Below, in pieces: positions 47,050 to 56,386 of a DNA stretch of 64,000 bases. Each line of letters begins with the position of its first letter. The first letter of the stretch is position 1. The notes under the pieces were generated by a model. That model did not search any database, was not told the origin of the DNA, and saw nothing but the letters and a program-made list of their open reading frames with translations. This DNA is from Anaeramoeba flamelloides (taxonomy: Eukaryota; Metamonada; Anaeramoebidae): the NCBI GenBank assembly GCA_027625915.1, contig JANTQA010000032.1, positions 10,168,001-10,232,000 on the forward strand, in the 5' to 3' direction. The translations under genes were made by a program, and so were the position numbers.

Positions 47050-50000
47050 TCAAAAAGTAAAAAAGAAGAACAACCTTACGATATATATTAAAAAAACATA
47101 AAAACAGAAACAAAAAATTAAAGTATAAAATAAATTTTTCAATGCAAATGATTTCTTAATTGATTTATTACGGTATAGTATTGCTGTTTCATTGATCAAA
47201 CCGGCCCAATTGCTTTCTGAACCACAATAATCAGAAATAAAGGATAACAAAAATATTTCCATTTTTTTGTTAACATGGAATATTCCTTCCAAAACCAATA
47301 TATTATGTGCTGTAGCAATCAAAATAACGGAAACCATATTATTTCTAAAAGTCCCCCATTGTATATCAAACTTTTTATTTCGATCACCAGAAATCCAACC
47401 ACCAGCAAAGGCACCAAAAACATTTAAAAATAGCATCACATGATAATAAAATTGAAGTTCGTCCGGAGTAGTAATGTCACTTATAGGATAAAATAAGGGC
47501 ATTTTTACCAAAAAGAAATTTAAAATTACACATAGGATCATTATCACTAATGCGAATATATGCCTTTTGGTTAAAAAAATGGTGTTGTGTCTTTGTTTTT
47601 TCAGAAATTGGATTTGAAGATGCTTTGATAATTCATCCAGTCTTTTATCCTTATAATAAACAACGGAATTTTCCTCATCAACGACTTCAAAATCATTGGT
47701 TAATTGATTTTCGTTTATTTCATGGATATCATAAACTGTAAGTTTTTCTGTATTGCTTTTTTCATTTGATTTGTTGGGATGATTCCCTTCTTGAAACTCT
47801 TCAGATTGCTCCAGTAAAGGTCGGTTAACCAGTTTATTATTGTCATCATCATCGTGCCCACTGTTGCTATTTAACCCTTTTCTTTTTTGGTTTGCTCTAT
47901 GGTTTACACCACCAATTTGGTTAGTTTCAGATCCAGACATTAATGTTTGTTTCTCAGTTGATATTTCCTTTAAATTATTTTGTTTGCGAATTTTTGATTT
48001 GAATCCTTTATTTTCTATTTCAAACATTAACCGTTGATCACTATTATCTAAACTATTTAATGTGTCTGCAAACCGTGCACCAGATTTCCATTTTTTTGCA
48101 AATAATACTCCTAATTCATGAAGTAGAAACGAAAAAATTAAATTCCCGATCAAATAGAGTGGTGCAGGATAGAAATTATAATAATAAATTAACCTTTCTG
48201 TATCTTCAATAATATTCCCAAATGTCGTCATTACACTGCAAAATGCTCCTCCGATTGCATTATAACTTTTTTTTTTGTATTTTTTTTTTATTATTTGGTT
48301 TTTAAACAATTTTAGATTTTTTTGATAATTTTAATTGAATATTTTTAACAATTTTCCAAAAATAAAAAACAAATAATTCAAAGATAAAAAGGAAAAAAAG
48401 TCGGCTGAGTGTTGTTTCATTAAAGTTAGTGATATTAATTATCACCATAAATTTATCCCTTTTTTTTTTTTTTTTCTCATTAAAGAGAACAATATTATAT
48501 TAGTCCTGTGTTACCGGTAGGCTTTTTTTTGAAATTTGAAAATTTACAAAGATCAAAAGAATGGGTTTTATGTTATTAACGAATTTTATTTTTTTCATGT
48601 ATGTATTTATTTAAAGTACTCGCAAAAGAATTAAGATTATATATTAAGGATTATTTCTGAAAGTTATATTTTTTGAGGTATTAATTGCTCATCAAAAAAT
48701 AAATTTTTCTTGATTTTCAAGAACGTTTTCAATGAAACGTGAAAAAGTTTGAAATTAAAAAAATCTACTTGAATGAAATTAAGAAAATCAAAAAACAACA
48801 ATCACATTTAATAAGATTTTTCAATCTTGATTAGGGTTCTTATGATCTTTTTAAAAAAATAATTTGTTAATTTGATCTCTTTTGCTAAAGCTATCAATCA
48901 ATTTTAAAAAAAATGTAGTCAGGTTTTCCAAAATTCAAAGGAATTGGGTAAAATATAAGCTTTTGCTCATTTTTTTTTGCCTTTTCGAAAGCCTAGAAGC
49001 CACACATAACTAAACTTAAAAATTGTGATATTATTGAAATTGTCTGTGAGAGCGAATCTAGTCAATTCGATTAAGGATCGGTTTTGTTCTATAAATCGAG
49101 AGGATTTTTTTTTTCATTCTTGAAATGAGTATACCTTAGGAAAAGAATCAAATAAAAATTATTACTTTGAGTATCATCAATGATTATAGAGCAAACATAA
49201 ATTGGATTGAATTGGATTGAATTTAATCGATTTTGTGTTGAAAGAAAACTATTTGTTTTAAATTGAAGAAATTTAAGCATCAGAAGTTTACAAAAATTAA
49301 ATCACCACTCTTAATTTCTTCAAAAATAAAATCATTTTTGAAATTTTGTTATATAAAATCAAATTTTTATTGAAATGTAATAAAATAATAGTTGGTTGAA
49401 TTTTACAAAGTACTCTTGGTTTTCTTGAACTTTGACCGAAAAATGCAACCTTCAAAAAGTTGTTTACAAATAAAAACTAAAATTTTCAATTTTTTTTCTT
49501 TCGGAATCTTCATAAATATTAAATTTAAAAATGAAAATTATTTTTTTGTGTTAAAATTAAAAATTACATCATCAGATATTTTTAAAACATCAATTCATGC
49601 AATACAAAAATAATTGGAAAAAAATCATTTTTTTTTTAATTTTACTTGATTTTTTTTGTTTTACTTTTATTTTATTTTAGATCTAACAAAAATAATGAAT
49701 TAAATTATTTCGACACCAATAATATCTTCACAGTTATATTTTTAAAAAAATCTCTAAATAAATAAAAAAAATTTCAAAATCGTAAAAAAATCAGGATATA
49801 AAATGATTTTAAAATACCTTCTCGAATTTAAAATAATTTGTATTTTAAAATTAGTAAAACGGAAATTTATTTCTTAAAAAATAAATGGACTCAAAGGTTA
49901 TTTCACTTCTTTTCAATGTTTTTTGATTTTGTCAAGATATAAAAAAAATTGAATTTTTTTCAACAAAAACCCCAATTCAAAATTTTAAACATAACAAAAT

Positions 50001-53000
50001 TCAATTTTTGAAAAAAAATCTTATTTAATGAATTCGAGGAGAAATACCAAATTAGAATCATTTACTAATTGGAATGGTAACAATTGTTCATAAATTACAA
50101 TAATCACAAAACTAAAAAATAAATAATTATCAATACTAATAAACCAAGAATGTGTTAAAAATTTTGGGGATGAGTAAAACAAAAAAATACATTTCAAATT
50201 TTGTATAAATTCTATTAGGAATATTGTTGATCGATCAAATGGTTAGAAACCATTGACTAATTTTATTTGAGCTTTTCTATTTAAAAGAACTCAACGTTAA
50301 CTTAATATCTACTGTTCAAAAAAAAATTCGATCGAACGAAAAAAGTTACGTAATTAAAAAAATGAAATGAAAATAAAAAACTAAAAGATGAAAAAATAAT
50401 TTTTATATTTTACAAAAATCAAAATTTTATTTCCAATTTTCAATGAAATTGTATTATTTTGATTCTTTGGGCCGTTTTAGCTGTGTGTAAAATTTTGAAT
50501 TTTAATTTATTTTTACTATAAAAATAATTTTTGAATTTATATTATTATTATTTTTTTTTTTCTTTTGAGAACAAGAACATTCTTCCTTAATTGCCACCTA
50601 ACATAATAAACTGTGATTATAAACTCAATTCCAAAAATTGGGGCACACCTTCAAAATCAATTTAATTCCAAGAAAAGTGATATTTGACTCTTAAATAGAA
50701 ACATTAGATATTAACAATCAATGTAAATAATTTTAAAGTTAATTATTTATCATTTTTTTTCATTATTTTTTGATTTTTGATTTTCAATAATTTTTTTGAT
50801 TTTTTTTGTATTCTTTTTTTCAAATAAAAAAAAAATTTTCTTTTTTTTTCAAAACTTTTCGAAAATCTCAAAATCACTTTAAAATGAAATTTAAAAGTTT
50901 TCATTCTGATCACAAAAAAAATTTTTTTTTTTCTCTCAAAAAGAAAAAAGATTCTTTTTTTATCGAGAAAAAAATTTTTTGAAAAAAAATCATGATATGG
51001 TGTGCTAAGACACATGGCCTACAAACAGACCTTATTACTATTAATGGAAGTGTGAATACTGAATGTATTATTAATGATATTATCAAAAAAATCAAAGGAA
51101 ATTCAACTCGCTAATTCAGAATATAGTGAGTTGAAATGGATTTTCCAAAAGGATGGAGCTTGTCCACATACCTCAAAAAAAAAAACTCAAACTTACTTAA
51201 ATCGGGGATGTAATGGACCCTTGACCCCCAATTCCACAAGATTTAAATCCAATTGGGAATTTATGGATACTAAACTGAAAAATTGTAACCAAAAAACGAA
51301 GAAGAATTTTTAAAATTTTCACTAATGTATGAAATACTTTGAGTTGGGAAACCTAAGAAAATTAATAAATTCTATATTTAAAAGGATAGATTTAGTTATC
51401 AAAAGACAAGCTGAATCTATTAATAGTTTTTATTATTTTTTCTTTCAATAAAAATGGATTTTTTGGTAACTGTGTTCCAAAAATAGGGGCACACTTTTTT
51501 TTATGTTTTCTTTTTTATTTTTTGAATTGAATTTTAAATTTACTATAAAATATATAAATAGTATTAATTAAATATTTTCGGGTCTTTTATTATTTTAATG
51601 TTCAAATATCATGTATTTTGGAGTATATTTTTATTAATGTAATTTTTTTTTTGTGTCCCATTTTTTGGAATTGAGTTTATTTTTTTGGATTTATTCCATA
51701 TTTAAAACCATTTTTTGATATTTATTATTCTACTTATTTCTTATTTTTTTCTTTAAAGGTCATTTTTAAACAATATTATTCTGAAAAAGATTTTGAAAAA
51801 ATTGGCATAAAATAATATTTTTCTTTCTCTTTAATAATTAACCAAGTATAAAATTAATATTATGAAAAAAAGATTATTTTCATTTGACCACACAATTAAA
51901 TAAATTTCTCACAAAAAAACATTATTTTTTCATAAATTTTATAACATTTAAAATTAATCAAATTTTTAATCAAAAAATCAAAATTTGGTTTTTATTTAGA
52001 TTTAAAAAGAATTTTTTTGAAAATTTCTGGAGAATATATTTGAAATTTCCTAAAGATATGTAGTAGTGAAAAAAATCCCGAACAAGATTTTCAATTGAAA
52101 ATATTTACAATTACATAACAATTTTTCTAATATTAACAATTGAAAATCTTGTCCGGGGTTATTTTCATGCAAGGTATTTTCTTAGACTATTAAATCCCTT
52201 TTCAAACAAAATAGCACACCTCTCAAATCATCAATACTACATAATTTGATTGTTAATAAGATAATTACTTATTGGTGATTTTCATTTTAATTATTCATTT
52301 TTTCATTTTTTGTTTTTTTATTTATCGATATTTAACAGTCGAAAAATGAAAAAAACAAAGAGAAGAAGAAACCAATTTGAAAATATTCTACCAGTATAAA
52401 AATGGAAACAGTTTAAGTTTGATTTCGAACGGGCTAGATATAGGGATTTAGAAAGACCATTATTGGATTGATGTATGGAACTAAAGAAAAAAGAAAATAA
52501 CAAAAAAAAATAATTGCAAAAAAATGGCTTTTGAGGATTTTCAAGTACAAGCCAAAATTTTAAAACATTTCAAACTTGTAAAAGTAACTGAAAACAATAT
52601 TTAGAACAGCTTGAGGAATTTTTTTGTGTTTAAAGATTTGAAATGGAAATTATGAAATCTTTAAATCAAATTTTGGCAGAATCTAAGAAAGGTAAAATTA
52701 TGAAAAATATTGAAAATTTCATATTTTTTCTCAAAGAAATTCTCAGTGTGTAAATTTAATTGAGATTACAAAACTCTTTCAGGAGTGATTTTAAAACATT
52801 ATTTCACTGTTTTCGCCTGAAAAAGTATTCCTTAAGGGACTAGTAACTCTTATTTATTTATTTTTTTCCCAAAGGCAATAGAGTAATTATTTACATAAGT
52901 ATACAATTAAACCTGATATGCAACTTCATTTGTCAACTTTAGAGAAATGAATATTCATTTTTAAAAGATTTCATTTTCCCAATGGAATTGTCAGTAAAAA

Positions 53001-55616
53001 GATCAAGATCTTTTTTGTTGGGTTTTTGGATCAAATGAGAAAAAAAAAAATTTGCAAAAAAATTTAATTTTCAGGAAATATCACTTTTAGTAATTTCTGA
53101 GAGTCTTTATGAACAAGTAACGTTGAAACTTTAATCTTATTTTAAAAATACAATAAAAATAAATCAAATATTGAATCCTTGAAGATCTAAAAAATTTGAA
53201 CATTTATTTTATTCACAAATATTTATTAAATTTCTCAAAATTTAAAAGACTAGTCAATATCCTTTTTCAAATACCAGGGTATAAACAAGAAACTGTTTGT
53301 ATTAAAATCAGTTATTTGATAATATCTATTTTTTTTTTTTTTATTAGAAATATGCATTTGAATTGTTTTATTTGTTGAAAAATCTTTAAAAAATTGAGAA
53401 ATAATTGTAAAGTCTATTTGGTATATTTAATCTTTGGGTTGTTAATGACTTACTGGAAAAAATTAAGATTGGATTATTAATTATTGATTATAAATAATCA
53501 AATTAAAAAGTATTTCTTTAGATTATAAGTTGAATTTTCCAGGTTTTCAAAAAAGTATTTCGGGAGAATTTTTAATTCGATTGTTTGGTTCTTTTTCTCA
53601 TATTTTTTCATTCAATCCCGAGTAAAAATTGATTTGAACTGTTCTTTGAATCAAAAAATTATATTATTTTTTTTTTTTTTCCATTAAAGAGTGGGTACTA
53701 AAAGTCCACCTGTTTGCCCGAATCCCTAATTTGAATTAGAGATATTGTTGAACCAAGTGAGAGCTGGTCATTTCTCCCAAAAATCGGATCCGCTCCATAA
53801 ATTGAGAGGGATTTTGTTCCAATTCCGTTCAGTTTTATAATAGTCAAAAAGATTCAATTCGGTCAAACGATTTCCTCAAAGAATTAGTGGTTCTAAGAAG
53901 CATAAGCCCGATTTTTAATTAAAATTACACCGTGGTGGCTATTTGAGAAAATGGTAAACAATAAGAAATAATGGTTAAGGGAATAGAACCCCGGCCTTCA
54001 GATTGTACACTGGGTTGTGTTTCCACTTACCCATACCGGTTCTCAAAAAATTTATATTATTTACAAGTTTAAAATAATTATTGTATTTTTTTTGAGATTA
54101 AGTTGATTTTTTAAACTGAGTTATTATAGAACTTAGTGGTTTCATTTTTAAAGTGTATTTTTGCACACTTCCTTTACAGGCAATAAGATTTCAATCTTCT
54201 TTCAAAGAAAATATTTTTTTTAAATAATTCGGAAATATGTTGGATTTTGAACTATTTCAAAAATGAGAAAAATGGATCAGACTTTTTAAAAACAATAATT
54301 CATTTCTGAAAATAGTATTAAAAGTAAGTTCTGTCTTGTAGTAATCAGATTTTTACCTTAGTTTTGCAATTTCAAGATACAGTAAAATTTTTTTTAATTT
54401 GTTAGTAAATATACTTGAAGATTTTTTTTTGATAACTAGTCCCTTAAAGTCTTCTTTTTTAATAATGCGAGTGCTTTTCTTCCCATCCCCAGCCACTGTC
54501 TCATATTTAAAGGTTTATTCCTCACTTTTTTCAATAGAAAACTTTAGACAAGTTTTATTATGGAAAAGAAGTTTTCGCTTTTGAAAATACAAAACTTGGA
54601 AAAAAGTTTTTAAAAAGCACTCACTTTTTTAAAATGGTTATAAACAATTGTTTAGTTGACTTAAAAATCTAACAACAATTATGATGAACGTTTTTGTTAC
54701 TTTTTTTACTTTTTGGTATATTCTTTACATTTTTTGTGCTAATTTTGATTTTTAGACCTTTTGACAGGCTTAGGTGATCCTTTTTTTTTTATTTAAAATT
54801 TTCAATACAGTTATGATAATGATGAACCTAGACGTACAAAAAATGCTTTCATTGTTGAGGCGAACGAACAAATTGTGAAAGAAGTCTCATTCTGAAGAAC
54901 AATAAGAAAGCATTGTAGTATTTTTTGGTTTTTTTTCTTTTCTTAATTCCAAAATAGTTTTTTTTTTTTGGTTCAAAAAAGAAAGTTTTTTATAGCTCAT
55001 TTGATTTTTGTTTACAATTCGAATGGTTCATTTATTTTTGTCTTGACTGCACATGTTTAAAGAAGAATCAAAAAAAGAAATTCTTACACTAGATAGGTTT
55101 GGGGATATTGAAATTTAATAATCTCAAATGTCGAAACAATACCAATAACAAAAGAACCAATCCCATTTTTTAAGGTATTTGAAAGATTAATGACACCGAT
55201 GTTAATGTCAGGAAGCCAAAACTCTACAAATGCTGCAAAGGATCCAATGACAATCATCCTAATAACAAGTTTTTTTAAAGGTAAATAAAAATTATCATTT
55301 GTTAACAGAACAAAAGATAAAATAAAAAGAAGCACATCTACCCAACCATGGCTGGCTGGTTGTGTGTCAGAATATTAAATAAAAAATTAAAAAAAAAAGC
55401 CATTTACCAAACAACACCCCAGAATTTCATGTAGGCATCCTCAGAAACTTTACGAAAGAAAATTGTTGGTTGTTCATCTTTTTTTGGATTTTGATCCATT
55501 ATTTTTGCGTTTTGATCCATTGTTTTTGGGTTTTGATCCATTGTTTTTTGATTACTTTCATCACTCTCATCGATTAAACTCAGTTTCCCTGTGGTGGTGT
55601 TCTTTAAAAATAACAT
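47050..55616 (-). CDS. FEX: Two-domain CrcB fluoride channel (FEX)
   Basis: Three exons: 55616-55408 (donor TTTG|GTAAAT), 55351-55088 (acceptor AGCCAG, donor CTAGT|GTAAGA) and 48265-47050 (acceptor AAAAAG). Phases agree, giving 562 residues. The N terminus carries a short KTMDQNP-type repeat (about 24-46). CrcB-like half 1: RMIVIGSFAAFVEFW, NGIGSFVIGI, then from exon 3 GGAFCSVMTTFGNIIED, the equivalent of GFCGSxTTFSSW, and YLIGNLIFSFLLHELG. Residues 226-388 form a hydrophilic Asn/Asp/Glu loop. Half 2: a membrane segment (394-412), NVFGAFAGGWISGD, QWGTFRNNMVSVIL, DYCGSESNWAGLINE and a final membrane segment. Duplicated CrcB in one chain is the eukaryotic FEX form, a plasma-membrane channel that exports fluoride. 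The 6.8-kb intron between exons 2 and 3 is filled with transposons. The A-rich exon 3 acceptor is unusual and is the weakest part of the model. Confidence 0.85.
48266..50029. other. FEX intron 2, distal part: worn repeat fragments
   Basis: At 48915-49000 words such as GTTTTCCAAAATTCAAAGGA recall family H. At 49045-49120, GAGAGCGAATCTAGTCAATT and CTATAAATCGAGAGGATTTT resemble the body of the SINE at 53.7-54.0 kb, so a decayed SINE copy is possible. The rest is plain AT-rich DNA. Confidence 0.4.
50030..50420 (+). repeat. Dispersed repeat family D, copy 5 (in FEX intron)
   Basis: Same orientation as the 7.9-kb copy, sharing TTCGAGGAGAAATACCAAAT, TACAATAATCACAAAAC, GATCGATCAAATGGTTAGAA and AACTAAAAGATGAAAAAATA. 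Non-coding. Confidence 0.72.
50622..51677 (+). mobile_element. Tc1/mariner relic with TA-flanked terminal repeats
   Basis: Terminal inverted repeats AACTCAATTCCAAAAATTGG and CATTTTTTGGAATTGAGTT are each flanked by TA, the Tc1/mariner target. Inside, broken plus-strand frames encode transposase pieces: MIWCAKTHGLQ...INGSVN near 51000, then WIFQKDGACPHTSKKKTQTY (the FQQDGAPxHTS block with its catalytic Asp) and NSTRFKSNWEFMD (counterpart of NSPDLNPIEHLWD). The upstream half of the transposase, including its DNA-binding domain, is missing and stops interrupt the rest, so it is dead. At 51470-51494 an extra end-like sequence (TTCCAAAAATAGGGGCACAC) in left-end orientation suggests a 210-bp MITE sharing the right end. 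Confidence 0.85.
51678..52061. other. AT-rich FEX intron sequence
   Basis: No feature recognised between the Tc1 relic and the short family B element. Confidence 0.4.
52062..52190. mobile_element. Miniature family B element (129 bp)
   Basis: Only the terminal arms of family B remain: AGTAGTGAAAAAAATCCCG, CAAGATTTTCAATTGAAAAT, TATTAACAATTGAAAATCTTG and GTCCGGGGTTATTTTCATG. The interior is gone, as in an internal-deletion derivative. Confidence 0.75.
52337..52610 (+). mobile_element. Possible decayed pogo/Tigger-like transposase fragment
   Basis: Broken plus-strand frames read MKKTKRRRNQFENILP, then KWKQFKFDFERARYRDLERP, a Cys-Met-Glu segment and, one frame over, MAFEDFQVQAKILKHFKLVK. The spacing of LERPLLD to QAKILKHF resembles the CENP-B/Tc5-type DNA-binding region of pogo-like transposases (vExaLxxW...qAkxl). 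Three or more stops or shifts. The similarity is from memory of the family pattern and modest, so another coding relic is possible. Confidence 0.35.
52611..53650. other. AT-rich FEX intron sequence
   Basis: Contains TTAAGGGACTAGTAACT at about 52835, whose complement lies at 54432-54447, perhaps ends of a decayed element. Nothing else recognised. Confidence 0.4.
53670..54042 (-). mobile_element. tRNA-derived SINE with target-site duplication
   Basis: Read on the minus strand, the head holds a Pol III A box TGGGTAAGTGG (54033-54023) and B box GGTTCTATTCC (53990-53980) 43 nt apart, as in tRNAs. The acceptor and anticodon stems do not pair, so it is not a working tRNA. A GC-richer body of about 300 bp follows, closing in a poly-A tail (about 53670-53680). 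Flanks TCAAAAAATTATATTATTT (53651-53669) and TCAAAAAATTTATATTATTT (54043-54062) differ by one base and form the target-site duplication. Complete structure and clean flanks suggest a fairly recent insertion, mobilised by a LINE in trans. Lies antisense to nothing known and inside the FEX intron. Confidence 0.9.
54063..54810. other. AT-rich FEX intron sequence
   Basis: No feature I can support. A 61-codon plus-strand frame at 54399-54584 has no motif and overlaps the inverted-repeat word at 54432. Confidence 0.4.
54811..54895 (+). other. Exon-like coding island of unknown gene
   Basis: After TTTCAATACAG the plus strand reads YDNDEPRRTKNAFIVEANEQ then IVKEVSF and TGA, with codon use and composition unlike the surrounding AT-rich noise. 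On the minus strand the same DNA also looks exon-like (CTTATTGTTCTTCAG acceptor, TTTTTT|GTACGT donor), but inclusion in FEX would break the frame. It may be a terminal exon of a nested gene or a transposon relic. Not recognised. Confidence 0.3.
54896..55087. other. FEX intron 2, proximal end
   Basis: Ends at the exon 2 donor CTAGT|GTAAGA read on the minus strand. No other feature. Confidence 0.5.
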
Positions 55617-55959
55617 TACAACTAAATTATTTGAAAAAGGAAACTAAATCTTGGTTTGAGAAAAAATGAAAATCAACAAAGAGAGATTTAAACTTTAAAA
55701 GCTATAATAGTCACTGTTTAAGAAAAGTGGTTAAACAGGCAGATTTTTACACTGCCTGATCCAAAAACTAATTTTGTATGATACTACAACAAACAAAATA
55801 AGGGCAAAAATTTTGATTTGGATAAGAAATTTGATTGTTCTCTACATTTAGCGTTTTTGCTAATAGACCAATAATTAGAAACAGTATTTTTTGCTTTAAT
55901 TGTTAAATTTCTCGAATCACATTTACTGTTGAGAGAAAAATATTGGAAAAAGAAAAATG

Positions 55960-56386
55960 GTTGGAAACCATTTTTAATTGGGAATATTAGTAAAATTGAA
56001 AATCAAATCCTATTGATAATTAGGTGAATTTTATATAAATCAAGGTTTAAATGTGTTCCAAGTTCATTTATCTGTGGTGTGTGCAGAATACTCATTTGAA
56101 TGTTTGATAACTAAAGTAGATCATGTTATTTTTACAAAAATCCAAGTTTGAGTAAAGTTTACTATTAACTCTGAAAATGGTAATTTTTAAACTTGTTTTA
56201 GATTAAAAGAGATAAGCTTTTGAAAAAGTAGAATTATATTAGTCATTATTCTAATAAGTAGATTATTCTTAATTTATTTAGTTATTTCACCAACAAAAGA
56301 GATTAAAAATCATTTTCAGTAATGCTCCAAATTAAAATTGCTGTACAACTATTTTTCTCTGTCTAACATTTTTCTCTCAACAGTTA
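55960..56386. repeat. Inverted-repeat element with family B interior and family C ends
   Basis: The interior follows family B (CAGAATACTCATTTGAATGT, AAGTAGATCATGTTATTTTT, GAAAATGGTAATTTTTAAAC, GTCATTATTCTAATAAGTAG). The right end (CATTTTCAGTAATGCTCCAA, CATTTTTCTCTCAACAG) is that of family C. Families B and C share related inner arms (TTTTTAATTGxGAATATTA), so this looks like a recombinant or an intermediate lineage. The 55617-55959 stretch before it is the FEX 5' flank with nothing else recognised. Confidence 0.6.

Noticed and set aside
53980-54033. Functional tRNA gene
   Set aside because: A and B boxes are present, but acceptor and anticodon stems do not pair, and a long body with poly-A tail and target duplication follows; called a SINE instead.
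54811-54868. Additional FEX exon between exons 2 and 3
   Set aside because: Adding it in any phase either introduces a stop or breaks the frame with exon 3, whereas the direct join of exons 2 and 3 keeps both phase and CrcB motif spacing.
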